Source of the DNA: Paragyromitra xinjiangensis
Taxonomy: Eukaryota; Ascomycota; Pezizomycetes; Pezizales; Discinaceae
Length of the DNA stretch: 64,000 nt
NCBI GenBank assembly: GCA_038503065.1
Contig: JBCAMK010000005.1
Coordinates: 1,488,001 to 1,552,000 of the forward strand
Direction of reading: 5' to 3'
Below the pieces are notes generated by a model. It ran no database searches. It saw only the letters and a list, made by a program, of their open reading frames with translations, and was not told the origin of the DNA. Position numbers and translations under genes: made by a program. Shown here one piece after another: positions 31,420 through 44,079 of the stretch (position 1 is the first letter of the stretch; each line of letters starts with the position of its first letter).

Positions 31420-33455
31420 TGTTATGTATGTTACTATAGATCAAGTGGCAAGAAAGGGTTTGTAAAGGAAAATGGTGAAGTGAATTATTGGGAAAAGATA
31501 GTGAGCGGTTGTGGCGATAACCCAAATGCTAGTGAGTTGCTCTAGGAGAAGGACCCCAGTTCTTGCGACAAAGCCCCAATTTATACCAGTGAGTTTGTAG
31601 TACAAAAAGACTAATTGAATATTTCTTGCACTCTACTAATTCCTAATAAACACTTTTGCATTCTATAAAATATGCAAAAACTGCAGCAAGCAAACGAATT
31701 AAACAGACACTAGGCCAACCATACCAATGTTAAGCTGGGACGAAAAAATGTCGTTGCGAAAACCTACCAAGCTTGAGGTGTCATAGTTGATTAGCCAGAA
31801 AAATTTATTACATTATATTTAAAATGCAGATTCCAAAACCAATTATATCTTGGTTAGAGGTAGATACGTAAATATGAGTACATTTTAGCAAAAACACAGC
31901 CCATGGGATTAGTACCCCAGATACAACCCATCAGCGAGGGTATACTAGTACCAAATAATATAGAAAGTAGCATAGCCCATCCAAAAAAAACCATCCCCTA
32001 GCCTCCCTGCTCCTCGAAAGTATTAGATACTAAGAAAGGCCCCCAATTAGAAGAGTCTCGCCACATAGGCAATTCACAGAACGAAACTTCTCATTCAGTT
32101 TTCCTACGTGATTGCGTGGAATATTATTAGACCTCTAGCGGATATTACTCACGAGTCTAGAGGGTTTTGGCAGTTAAACACCCACCCAGAATTTAACGTT
32201 GGTTTTCGGGGCCTTTCAGCAGTCCTTCTAGTTAGAAGTACCTATTACGAGCCAGGCTTCCACTGAATAGCACCCCGCCTAGGAAACCGAGTGATATCCC
32301 ATGAACACATTCTCCGAGGAGACTATAGAAAGAAACTTTGGAGGTTTAGATTGAATTAGACAACTGACCAAACGGATAGTTTTGGGGGTATAGTACATAA
32401 TACCACTGCTTACATCCGGAACGCTGCAGCGCATAGGTCTATATGAGTAGGCGAATATCTCCACCTAAATTTCCCTGCGTAACGCAGCGATGCAAATGAG
32501 CTGATCTATTTCGATTCTGGAGTCTCAACTAAGTTTTCCTAGTATGTGAGACCAGAGAGCTGGCTTGTGTGTTCATGGAGCCCATGTATGGTTTGAGCTT
32601 AGTGAGACTTCGCACCCGTGGTAGGTACCGACATACTACTACTGCGCCCAGAGTTCGGCCAGCGATGTTTTTCATCCGCGATTGCATATCCCAACAGTAA
32701 GGTGTTTGGCTGCGGTGTTTTTTTTCCCTAATAGAGCTAATTTTTACATCAGGGGTTTCCGGCTTCGGTTTTAGGTGCGATAGATATGAGGTTTGTTTGT
32801 GAGGCTAGTATTCATGGTTTTTAATCGACAAATAAAAGTTATAAAGTCTCGCTACAGTACGGAGCAAGAGCTAAATGTGGGGCGAAGCTAGGAAATCATC
32901 TACTCTTTTTTTGCTGTTCCATGTGTAACCACTGATTCCTTCATTTACCTTCGATTCCCCTAGCCTACTGCCGGATCCGTTTAGCTAACTCTCTTGTTAG
33001 TACCGAGTGCAAAATAACAACCGGGATTGCTGTTTCACGGAATTGTATCACTCAAATCATGGTATTTGGTCACTGATGAAGCTTTCGAGTGGTGTGGGAT
33101 AGCGGAAAGGGCAATGATTCAAACGGTAAATTGTTGAAGCTGATATACAGACCCTTTTAACTATCCTCGCAGTCCAATCGCTCCCTCTCCTTTTTTGCCG
33201 GAACTTTACACCCCTACTAAATCTCCCAGAACGTCCATACATTACAGCTTCTCGTAGCCTTCATCATACACATAAAATCTGTAGTAGCAAAAATAATCCC
33301 ATCCGCTTTTCCTTTCCTCTCAGACCCTACTCCACCTTGGTATAAAACATAGAAAAGAAAAAAATATATGCACAAGAAACGAACTCCACTTCTACCGTCT
33401 CGCCCTCCTTACTACTTTCTCACACCCAGTCACTCCCAATAGCTAATTGACCCAC
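31420..33455. other. 2.0 kb gene-poor stretch
   Basis: AT-rich DNA with many stops between the small secreted gene and the 3' end of MCM5. Only tiny frames (61 codons) without features. No repeat structure seen by eye. Confidence 0.45.
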
Positions 33456-35789
33456 TCACACGCCACTTCTAAAAACACTCGCACCCCCATTTCTAAACTG
33501 TAGTGTCTCCCTCCTACTCATGACCACCAAAGCCCTCCCCAGCGCATTCTCACTATACCCCCTTCCGGCACACAGCTCCCTCTTCAACGTCGCCAGACTC
33601 GTACTCCACCCAATCGGCAATCTCCTTCTCAGCTCCGCCTCCACCTTCCCGACCTCTTCCAATAGCTCCTGTGACGTCGTCGCTCCTTGTCCCACCGCAT
33701 CCATCGTACTCGCCAAAAACAGTCGTATCGCCTCATCTACATGTTCCTCTGTCGCGATCGGTTGTAGTGCTAGCTTCGCCAGCGCCTCGGTAATACGGAT
33801 GATAGCCTCAAGTTGTCGAACAGTGATCGGGATAGATGAGCGTTCGTTCGCATCGACTTCGACCTGGTGCACCTTCTTGCGGATGCCGACAAAGTGGGAA
33901 GACAACTTTTCAGCCGCGTCGGGAGAGAGGCGGGGCGCACAGCGGGTTTTGCAGTACGTGATGTAACGCTTCATGCGCTCGATACCGATTTCACCGGCAG
34001 CGGCATCTTCGGCACTGGTAGTAGGCTGCGCGCGGTTCATATGCAGAGACATGACATGGCGGGCGATGGTCTCGTCACGGCCAGGATCGTGTGAGTCCTT
34101 TACGATGAAAATCATATCGAAACGGGAGAGAATGGTGGTTTGAAAGTCGATGTTCTCACCGGGCGATTTCATATCGTCGTAGCGGCCGAAGATAGGGTTA
34201 GCGGCGGCAAGGACGGAGGTGCGGGCGTTGAGGATGGTGGTAATGCCGGCTTTAGCGATCGAGATAGTCTGTTGTTCCATGGCTTCATGGATCGCGACAC
34301 GGTCTTCATCTCGCATCTTGTCGAACTCGTCGATGCAGACGACGCCGCCGTCAGCGAGGACCATGGCACCACCCTCAAGGTAGAATTCGCGGGATTGAGA
34401 GTCGCGTTGGACAGAGGCAGTGAGACCAGCAGCGGAGGAACCTTTACCGGAGGTGTAGATGGCTATCGGGGCGACTTTTTCTACAAACTTGAGAAGCTGG
34501 GATTTGGCAGTACCTGGATCACCGAGAAGAAGGACGTTGATGTCTCCACGTAGTTTCATGCCGTCGGGGAGAATCTTTTTAGAACCGCCAAGGAGGAGAA
34601 GTGCGATAGCCTTTTTGATATCCTCGTTTCCGTAGATAGATGGGCCAATAGAGCGAGCGAATTTCTCATAAAGATTGGGGTCACGGGACATCTCAAGGAA
34701 TTCTTGTTCTTCCGTTTCAGAGAACATGATATTGCCCTTGGCCGAGTGATCAGCTGAGGACTGAATACCAACGAGGCGGATGTAGGGGTTGCGGATTGCA
34801 ACGGCTGATCCAGGGCCTTTGGCTCCTTTGGATTGATAGATGGAGAAGACTCCCATGACAGTGCAGCGGGAACCAGGGATAACCTTGTTGGTGAGGTAGC
34901 GGTCTGCAGAGACGAGAATGTGGCGTGGGAGTTCACCAACTGGAACCATGTCGGGAGCTTCTTGGAGCTTGAGGACTTGCTGGTCGATGAAGGTACATTT
35001 CTCGTGCACGACGAAGTACGGATCCATGGGACAGCGTTCAGATTCGTCTCCAGGGACATGCGGCCGGTCACAAGTTCGGGGGAGGGAGACACCGGTGAAG
35101 CCTCCAAGGACAGGGATAGTCTTGGAATTGCGGCAATTGCGGCACATGATGTTCATGAGAGTGACTTTGGATGAGAGGGTAGAAGCACCGATGACGATTC
35201 CGGGGATGCGAACGAGTTTGGAGATGTAGGAAGCGTTCAGATCACGGATAGAAATCATGTTGGCGTTCGAGTGGAGGATGAGCTGGCATTCGGGAAAGGA
35301 TCGAGTGTTGTCGGCACCAGGGAAGAACATACGGCGAGCACAGTCCTTGATAGCCATTTCGAACTGCGAGCTGGGGTTAGTGATATTCCATGATTGGTAC
35401 ATGTAGGTAGTGGAGGGGGGTAGGGAGTTGTACAATAGGGATAATGTCAGCGGGCTCATTTGCAAGTTTATGGGCCAGCTCTTCATTGAATGATATTAGA
35501 TGACCGATATCTACATCAAGCATGTGGAGCTTCACGAGGATGTTTGTTCGTAGTGCGTCCCTGTAAAATGAAGTTGGTGAATGTTCTTGGGACCAGAGCA
35601 AAACAAAGCACTAAACAAAAATCCAACCTGAAATTACAATTAAACTTACCGGTATATGAAGGTATTATCTAAACGGAATTCCAGAATGAAAGACCTGAAA
35701 GCCTTCTGGATTTCACCTGGCTGATCATCCGGTTGGCTGTCGTCCTTGGGCAGACCAGTATCGATGGTATACACAGAAGCACGATCCAT
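33456..35789 (-). CDS. MCM5: MCM5 replicative helicase subunit
   Basis: Three exons, complement(35650-35789, 35434-35560, 33456-35363), 724 residues, the usual length. Exon 1 begins [12 protein letters not shown]; exon 2 carries [24 protein letters not shown]. The zinc-binding cysteines are MCRNCRN and [14 protein letters not shown]. The AAA+ core has Walker [14 protein letters not shown] (near residue 365), Walker [20 protein letters not shown] and the arginine-finger SRFDMIF, and the sensor/lid region [18 protein letters not shown] lies near the end. MCM5 is one of six subunits of the Mcm2-7 ring, the replicative helicase core, loaded at origins in G1. Divergent from VPS54, with a perfect ACGCGT box between. 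Confidence 0.97.
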
Positions 35790-36326
35790 CACGAATAGAG
35801 CGAGAACAGAACCTCCTTCAGCGAGATTAGATGATTAGACGGATGTGTATGGAGAGAAGGATAGAAATCGTAGCGAGGGGCGATGGTTGAGGCGAGGAGG
35901 GGCGTGTAGACAGGCGAGACTCGGACAAAGCGATTGAGGGAGGGGGAACGTGATGAAAGGGGAAACGACGGTTCTCTTTTCTGTTTCGGAGGTTTCTCGC
36001 GTTTTAGACGCGTTCCAATTACTGCCATAAAGAGTTATGCCTGCCAAGCCACACTTCCAGCCCTTCAGCCTTATGTAATATGAAGATGGGAGATGTGTGG
36101 CTTGGCAGGTGTGTTAACAATGTCAAGTTTAGCGTCCATAGCTTCAGCCATCACTCGCAGGATTACTCTAAAAGAAAGCTGCTGCAGCTGCTAGGAAGCC
36201 ACTCAGCCTCCAGGTGACACTAGTAGAGGGTCCCCCCCCCAACAACTCTCCTCTCCCACCCCCCCTCTTCCTCTCAGTCACTCTTTATATCTATCTCATT
36301 GCTTCGCTTCTTTCATCATATTCATC
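35790..36326. promoter_or_regulatory. divergent promoter MCM5 / VPS54
   Basis: 537 bases between start codons. Contains a perfect palindromic MluI cell-cycle box ACGCGT at 36008-36013, 219 bases upstream of the MCM5 ATG, an ATCACTCG word at 36150-36157, and a run of ten C at about 36231. Confidence 0.5.
36008..36013. promoter_or_regulatory. MCB box ACGCGT
   Basis: Perfect MluI cell-cycle box, the MBF binding site in yeasts, in the MCM5 upstream region. By function it would give G1/S expression. A six-base site alone is weak evidence; the replication-gene context raises it. Confidence 0.45.
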
Positions 36327-39300
36327 ATGGCTTCTCCTTCTCCTTCTCCCTCTAGAGGTCGTCCATCTATAGATTCTTCTGGCCTTCTATCGCCAATTCT
36401 CTCACCGTCTGCTTCAGTCACTGACCTCACTACCGCCTACGGCCCTCCTCGCTCCTCTCGCTCCCCTCGAGCACGTCGAGGCTCCACAGCAAGTTCTATT
36501 ATCTCCCTTGGCTCCTCCCTAGGCACTATCGTCGACTGGCGGAGCACCAAGGACTATGGGGGAGGTGGTGCTGCCAACAGCTCATGTATGTCGTACCGCA
36601 CTCTCTAGTTCCCGTCCCGTCCCGCTCCCCTCCTCCTCCCCACCGTAATCCCTCCATTTGGCTGAACGTCTCCTCCCCGCAAATGCAGCGATTTCTGCTC
36701 TTCTCGACACCCCAGCCGCCCGTACGGGCAATGCTGCACGCCCGAAGCCTGGCGACATTCCACCGGTTACACTCAGCCAGATTCCAAAAGTGAAGGCGAG
36801 CGAGTTCACCCCATACCTGGCTATTTCGGCTGAATATGAAAGGTACAGGCGTGCGAAAGATTTGGGATTGGAGGAGCACATTCGGTTGTCGGGTATACCC
36901 CAGCGAGTACTATCTGGGGGTTCGGTAGCATCACCGGCGCCTAGTGCAGTGGAGTCAATAGCGGGCGTTGGGGAGAACGGAGGACCGCGGGAGATAAATG
37001 ATGGTTCACCGGCGAGCTCTCCGAAAAGACCTGGAAGGGTTCGGAGAAGCAGTTTGGCGATGACCCCGTTGTCTACGGTTCCGTCAGTCTATTTTGACGA
37101 AAATTTCCACTTGGAAAATCCGCGGACATTTGACGTTGTTAGCGAGCGCTCCGATGTAGTTCGGCCTGCAGCCTCAATTGTTGAAGGTCATTTAGAGTCG
37201 TCTGCGGCATCTACATCATCTCTCACATCTCAAAGGCGGGCGCTAGCCACAAATGCAATTCTACAGGAGAAGCTATCATGGTACATGGACACTGTCGAGG
37301 TTCACCTCATATCCTCTATCTCTACAGCCAGTTCCTCTTTCTTCGCTGCCCTTGGTGACCTCCGTGAACTTCACTCTGAAGCTACTGCATCCGTCCACAA
37401 GATCCAATCTCTCCGCAAACAGCTGGTTACCCTAGACTCTGAACAAGCTGTCAAGGGCCTCGAAATCGTCCGCCTCCGCCGTCGCCGCGATAATGTCGCG
37501 CGCCTCGAGCGCGCCGCAAAACAGATGGAACGAGTTCTCACCAGCTGCGCCAATGTCGAACTCTCACTCCAAAAGTCTGAGATTGAAGCCGCTCTCGAGG
37601 GCGTTGTTGAAACTGAGCGCCTCATGTCGGGTAAGGGAGAGTCAGATGGTATCGACTTGCGCCCCGTCAAATCCCTCGAGGCCGTAAATTCCGATCTGCA
37701 CCACCTCCGCTGGCGTATCGGCAAGGCGTTTGAATCCCGCTTTGTTGAGTCGCTCCTCTCAGATGTGCGCCGTCATGTCGACCGTGTCCCACCCGCCGAA
37801 ACCCTCCGCCGCTTTGCGCAGAGTTTCCAGCGTGACCAGTACCAGCGCTTTGTTTCCGCGAAACAAGCCGGAAATCTACAGCCCCCTCCACGTTCAAGTA
37901 GTCTCCCTCCAGAATATACACAGCTTTCCGAAAGCCTCCGGGCGCTGCTGATGCGCCACCTTAACGGACTTCAGCGCGCAAAACATGTCAATGAGGCAGT
38001 CCAAGCATACCGTGAGGCAGTCATCAAAGAAGCTAAATCTCTCATCCGCCGCAACATGCCCAGTGACGATGATAACGAGAGCGTCATGTCTGGCATGACC
38101 AACAGCCGTTCAGGCGGTATCCGGAGCTCCCAGGACAAATCTATGGTGCTAGCACGCTCTCTTCGCAGCCTCGGACCGGCCGACGCAGAGGACTTACTAG
38201 TCCGCATCTATACCGGTGTATCAGAACTAATCCGCCGCCTCGGGACACAACAAAAGATGCTCCTAGATGTAACCATGCGTATGGGCGAGACGGGTGTCGG
38301 TGGCATGCTCTCCCCACGGCTGGAACAAAACGGCTTCGGCGGCATAACTTACGGCGACAAATCCCCACGAACCACATCCCCCGAGCTCTCCCGCACAAAC
38401 TCCTTCCCGCACCACCCCGGCACTGTCAACGGCTTCCCATCTCCCAGCATTCCCGGTGATGCAATTAACATGGATATCTCGGATTTGATCTCATCGGCGG
38501 TCGAAATCGCACAGTCGCAGATCGTCAAAATCGTCAAAGTACGCACAGAGCAGGTCGCCGCATATAGTCCGGAATGGTTCCTGCGCTACTTCACGCTCAA
38601 CAGGCTGTTCACACAAGAGTGTGAAGCGCTCAGTGTACGCGTGGGCAGTGGCCTGCAAAATGCTGTGAGCGCACAGATCCGTGAGTTTTTGGATCGCTGG
38701 CAAAAAGAGCGGATCCGCGCTTTAGCTGAAGGGCTTGAGCGGGATAAATGGGCGCCGAAGGAGTGGGACGAAGCCCGCCAAGCGGGCCTAGAGAGACTGT
38801 GTGAGAGTGCAACGAGGGATCCAGAAGCGTGGGTGCGGAGTGGACGGATATGGGAGTTACGAGAGGAGGAGATGAGCATAGTAAACATGGCCAATGGCAA
38901 CGGCAACGGCAACGGCAACGTGAACGGGAATGGGAACGGGAACTGGCTCCCTCCCCCATCCGTAGAAAATGGCACAATCACAAACGGAAATAGTATCCCC
39001 AGTTCGGAAGCCCCCACCAAAAAGGCACACGCCACGATCGATGACCAAAAATTCATACTTCCGGAGTCGGCTTTATTAGTTCTCAGAGAACTTGAGACAT
39101 ATCTTCGGCTACTAGTGGTAATGCCTGGAATGGCCTCTGATATTGCGCAGTGGATGCTCGCATTCTTGAAACTACATAACTCCCGCACGTACCAGCTTAT
39201 TCTTGGAGCTGGTGCAACTAAGACTGCCGGGCTGAAGAGCATCACTACAAAGCATCTCGCAATGGCGAGCCAGGGGCTCAGTGTGGTGGTAGCGCTGATA

Positions 39301-39973
39301 CCGTATGTGCGAGAGTGCGTAAGAAGAAAAGTCGGTGCGAATGGTGGTGGAATAGCAGGGGAGTTTGATAAAGTCAAGCGGGTAATTTTTACATAATCCC
39401 GACTACTCAGCCGAATATCACTAACAATTCCTACAGACATACCAACAATATCAAACCGAGATCCACTCGAAACTAACATCTATCATGTCGGACCGCGCAC
39501 GCATTCACGTGTCGAATCTCAAAAAGATGGACTGGGACCGCACGTGGGCTGACCAAGGAGGTGATCCAGAGAAATATTATATGGACACATTATGCAGGGA
39601 GACTACGGTCCTACATAAGGTGCTTAGCAAGCATCTACCGAACGAAACTCTACTGAGCATTATGGTGCCGGTGTTCGAGGACTATAAGTGGAAGCTAAAG
39701 GAAGGATGGGGTGAGGTTGGGGTGAGAACAGAAGAGGGGAAGGGGAGGTACGTTTTATCCCATCTCGAGCCTGGGTTTGTACGAGTCTAATTTGTTGGTT
39801 ACAGGATGATACGGGATGCACAAAGTTTTAATGATCGATTAAGCAAGCTGGATGGTTTTGGCGATTCGGGGAATGCGCTACGAGATGCGGCGGCAGCAAA
39901 GGTCGTCGTAAACAGGCCGCCGGGGTCTAGCCGGACCGGGACCCCAGCGATGGAGAACGGAGGACGTAATTAA
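36327..39973 (+). CDS. VPS54: VPS54, GARP tethering complex subunit
   Basis: Four exons, join(36327-36585, 36689-39381, 39437-39747, 39805-39973), 1143 residues. A long Ser/Pro-rich amino part leads to DIPPVTLSQIPKVKASEFTPYL, then FDENFHLENPRTFDVVSERS, NAILQEKLSWYMDTVEVHLISSIS and a coiled-coil region, all diagnostic of Vps54. The carboxy-terminal Vps54 domain (FILPESALLVLRELETYLRL...) continues over exons 3-4 (YQTEIHSKLTSIMSDRARIHV, KHLPNETLLSIMVPVFEDYKWKL). Vps54 is a subunit of the GARP complex that tethers endosome-derived vesicles to the trans-Golgi. A Gly-Asn repeat (about 38894-38943) is a low-complexity insertion not typical of the family. Confidence 0.94.
38894..38943 (+). repeat. 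Gly-Asn coding microsatellite in VPS54
   Basis: Six-base units AACGGC and later AACGGG/AATGGG repeat about eight times with one variant codon, giving a Gly-Asn tract inside the VPS54 coding region. Confidence 0.75.
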
Positions 39974-42828
39974 GGGGGGGTCTTTTTTTACTTTTTTAAA
40001 ATTCTTTCCGGGTACCTGGGGCGTGTGGTGGGAGTAGGAGTGTCGTAATTGTCGGGTTTTGCGGGTTTTGCGGGTTGTGCGTACTCTTGACTTTTTTGGC
40101 TTTTTTTCTTTCCTGATCTAGCACTTTCTGGCTTTTTCGTATCCGCGGGTTGGGCCTTCTCTTTTCTTTTCTTTCGTTTTTTTATGGACTTTCTTATGGT
40201 CTGATGGAATTCGTGAGGGGCACTAGCCCTGGATGGGATGTTTTATTAAAGGAAAAGTACAACTCTTTTATTTGCTCTTGTTTCTTTTTCGTTCTATTGA
40301 TATATAGAGGAGTTATATTTCTTCCGTCGTTGTTGGCTAATGTTATGGGACTTATTCTTTGATCTTTATTTGCATAGATATTAGTTATATCTGCTTTTGG
40401 GAGGTGGAGTGTATTCGTTGGATCTGAACTTTTGCTTTCCTATTTTGTGGCTTTGAGTGCGATTTAGTAATGTTTTTCTCTCGCTAGGGCTGGCGGGATC
40501 CGGGTGTTGGTTGTAGTTCTGGATGGGGTAGTTGCAGGCATTGGGGTAATTAGTTGGAGTCACTAAAGAGATTTCACTATTGATTAACTTCCTCGTTGAT
40601 TGACCCTCGCCAAAGATGGAGGGTCATAATCCTTGCGAGTGATTTCCTGTGAAGCCCGAGAGGCGTCCTAGAAGTGGAACCGCATGGCCCGACCACCAAT
40701 CAAACAGATCTGTGACTAAATTTTGCTAATAACTCCCACCAGTATTTTCTTAGCTTAAGGGCCCGTTCTTTCACTGGCCTTAGAAATCACCATGTATATT
40801 GGATTTAAACATGATTTTGTAGCAAAAAAAGTCTTTAGACCGAACCCTTCCCTTCCCGTCTAGCCGGAAAATGAGCACAAAGCTATTTCATCAACTCGGC
40901 AGCAGATCGTATGGTATCTATTAGGTAGTAATGCCCAGATAGACAAACTCCTCAACCCCTAGCACGGCGATCGACTAGAGATGCAGAAACCAGTTAGAAT
41001 AGCGTCATTTTCGTTTCCTTCCTTTTCTCTTCCTTTCGTGCCTCAGTCTAATCAGCCACCAAGCAGATAGGTTAGTGAATAACCTCTTCACTAGTTAACT
41101 CGAACTTGTAGCAAAATTACGGCGAACGAACCCATCTCTTTTTACAGTCTCGATATGCCCTAGCACGATTCAACGATCCCAATCAGCTTGATTCTACAAG
41201 CCATATAGCATAACAATAGCTCTCAACCTCCAATACTGATAGTGAAAACTCACTGGAAGTAATCATTGCACAGCTCTTTATCTCCCGGGTTGCGATGGAG
41301 ACATTTCAGCGATCTATTTGCCGCTTCCTGGCAAGGATCAAAGTATTGACTAGCAGCTTTACTAACCCGGAGAAAGTGTTAGCTGTCTTGACCGCCGGCG
41401 GGATATGGTGCGACTGGGCTTACTTCTTGAATTTCTTGTGGACCTTTGGGTCAATTGGCTCTTCGGTTCGTTCCGTTGACATGGTGGTGGCGGTGTTTGG
41501 TTAGAATGGGTGGCGGGAGTGGGTTGAGGTTGATGTATGGGCCGGGTAAGAGGGAGGATAACTTTATTGTGCCAAGAAAGTTTGTTCTAGTCAGGGATCG
41601 AGATGAAGGTTTTTAGGTACTGTTTTTTGAGGTAGATGTCTACATAAGCCCTAGTAAATCCTTTGGTTTCAGCAGTTCTCCATATCACGCCTTCTAGACG
41701 TAGTTATGGAGACAAATTATAATGACGGTTCAAGGGATGCCCAACAGTTTGGTTTGTATGCACTTTCACTGGCTGTATTTATATAATAACGATACAAAGT
41801 TTTTATCCACACAAACACGGGAGAAAGCGAAATGATGCGCGGAAATGATACAATTTCACCAAATATCACTCGAAATTTCACCACCCTCGAGTATTGTAAA
41901 ATATAAGGATCAAGAAGCAGAGAAGACTTAATTGCTTGAAGGACGACTCTAGCACAGGCCCGAATATATAGACTCCTTGCTCTCAGCCGCGCCTGCTAGA
42001 TCCTTCTACTGTCTGAGCTCGTTTCCTAAGGGAATGTTTCACACGAGATCAGGAAGCTATCTCGAACATCGAGCAATCGTTATACCCCGTACATGCAGGC
42101 TGATGTCCACAGATATACAGTAGTATACGAACTACATGTGGTCAAGCGTCCGCAGAGGCCCAGATAGCAAATTTACATTGACGCACAATCTATGGAAGCC
42201 CAGATGTGTTAAAATTTGAGCAAGTTCAACCACAGCGCCACTGAACTACGACACCTGCATGTACGAGAAACACTAAACTCCGGCGTCACTCAAAACTCGC
42301 CCTAATTCTATCCCATACACATCCTATCTTTCTAGTATCTTTTTTTTCAAGACGTGTCATTCTACGGAGAAAGGTACGAACCTTAGTGCCAAGAATCGAA
42401 GGCTAGATACAAGTCAGGTTCTAACTTGGGATTTGGAACTTGGTATTTGCGGCGGAGTTGTTGCAGGCTAGTAGCTAGGGCGAAAAAGCCCATAGCTCGC
42501 GATTCGGAGCAGGGAAGCAGCAGAATCACTGAAAATTCGAACGAGGCCACGATAAGACAAATAAGAATAAAGATTCACCGAAGTAGCTGCGCACACGCTA
42601 CCACCCCTAGAAGCCGCTATCGCCCTTGTTCTTGATAAAGCTCTAATCTTTTCTTCAAATCTAAGCAAAGTCAGTTAATTGATGTAGATTTCGTCGTAAA
42701 GTATTTTAGTAAACGAACTAGGCGTCATGTGCATGCTAACGTCAACGTAGATCTATCCTTTCCTCCCCAAAGAACCATCATCACCAGCTTATCACCACTA
42801 CCCCCTTTCCATTTTCACAAAATCCATT
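39974..42828. other. 2.9 kb gene-free stretch
   Basis: Begins with a T/G-rich 3' flank of VPS54 and continues as AT-rich DNA with short frames only. It holds one TATCACTCG (41864-41872) and one reverse CGAGTGAT (40636-40643). No transposon or RNA gene identified. Confidence 0.45.
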
Positions 42829-43719
42829 ATGCGGCTTCGTAAGCTTTTTAGCCGGAAACAAAAGGCCAAAGATCAAAAATGTCTATGGCCTCTCACTCTC
42901 AGACAATCCCCAAAACAACTTCCCTCCAATAATGAATACCAGACTCAGCACCCACATAGATACAACTTACCACTCCCCTCCCCAGTAATTCCACCCACAG
43001 CTGAGACACCGCCATTTCCAGACACCCATCCTCACCGTACGCCGCAAATCAGACACGATACTCATCAATTCTGTCGGAGAGACGTGCGTGAAGGAAATGA
43101 GGACCAGCTACCTCAATTTCAACAATACCATCCCCGTTTATTTATGCAGCAGCAAGATCCAGCTCCTTTACCGACATCCATTTTTTGCACTCGTCATCGC
43201 TCTCGCTACAGAGGCCAGCCGATTGCTGCCTATGAATCTGGCGAAATTCCCGGTCCTATATCTGAATACCTTCCCCAGGATCCTCGCCCCACTGGTCCTG
43301 GCCTAATAGACAGCCTCACAATTCTGTGTAGAATTCTCATCTTCAGTTTCAGTCTTGCCACCGGCATATTTGTTGCGGTCACCTGCTCCGCCATATGGAT
43401 ACTCGCTAAGCTTTCGACCTCTCTAGAGTCCTGCAACATCGTGCCACAAGAAGAAGAAAACCAGGAGGCAGATGGAGAGATCAATCGAATCTCAAATCCC
43501 CAATTCACCCATATACCCACCGAAGCTACACATTGGAGAGTGATGGCATGGGCTTACGAGCAGGGCTTCCAAGAATCAAGAGGTCAGGAATATGTATCTC
43601 AACAAGATTACGGTCAGGCCTCAGGGTGTATTGCAGAGCCAGTGCCTCAGAATCTGGCTTGTGGCGCTGCTCGCGAGGCCTGGGCTATATATGCTGCATG
43701 CCCTAATTGTCATGTCTAA
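42829..43719 (+). CDS. orphan protein with one membrane segment
   Basis: Single-exon frame of 296 codons from a clear ATG. The first about 150 residues are basic, then Pro/Gln/His-rich and low in complexity. One hydrophobic segment near residues 166-195 (SLTILCRILIFSFSLATGIFVAVTCSAIWIL) is a probable transmembrane helix. The last 100 residues are Glu/Gln-rich with several Cys. No family recognised. Being open for 891 bases in an AT-rich region supports real coding, but there is no homology support from memory. Confidence 0.5.
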   Translation: MRLRKLFSRKQKAKDQKCLWPLTLRQSPKQLPSNNEYQTQHPHRYNLPLPSPVIPPTAETPPFPDTHPHRTPQIRHDTHQFCRRDVREGNEDQLPQFQQYHPRLFMQQQDPAPLPTSIFCTRHRSRYRGQPIAAYESGEIPGPISEYLPQDPRPTGPGLIDSLTILCRILIFSFSLATGIFVAVTCSAIWILAKLSTSLESCNIVPQEEENQEADGEINRISNPQFTHIPTEATHWRVMAWAYEQGFQESRGQEYVSQQDYGQASGCIAEPVPQNLACGAAREAWAIYAACPNCHV

Positions 43720-44079
43720 GGCTGATAAAACCCTGTACTAAGACTGCGATAGAATGATGGGCACTGGAATAACCAATTAGTGGTAAGATAAGAGAGTATT
43801 GTTTTTAAATGCTGGGTATTGGGGGTCATTCTAGATGATCTTGAATTGTATGAGTTTAGTGCTTACTTCTTTGTACCAGTTTTGAATTACTATGGATCTG
43901 GGTATATAACCCAATGAGTAAAGTTGATCGGATGGCCTACCGCGGTGTATAGGCACTAAAGCTAAATTCTCGCATGAACAGATTGGCTTAGAGTATAAAT
44001 ATTTTATTTCCCTTCCTTTATTAGCTTCTATGAACCGTTGCTATCTTAGCTCCCAGATTCCTGCTGCCTAAAAATAAAT
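43720..44079. other. intergenic
   Basis: 360 bases of 3' flanks, no gene seen. Confidence 0.5.

Noticed and set aside
38586..39479. 297-codon minus-strand frame inside VPS54
   Set aside because: Antisense of the VPS54 carboxy-terminal region.
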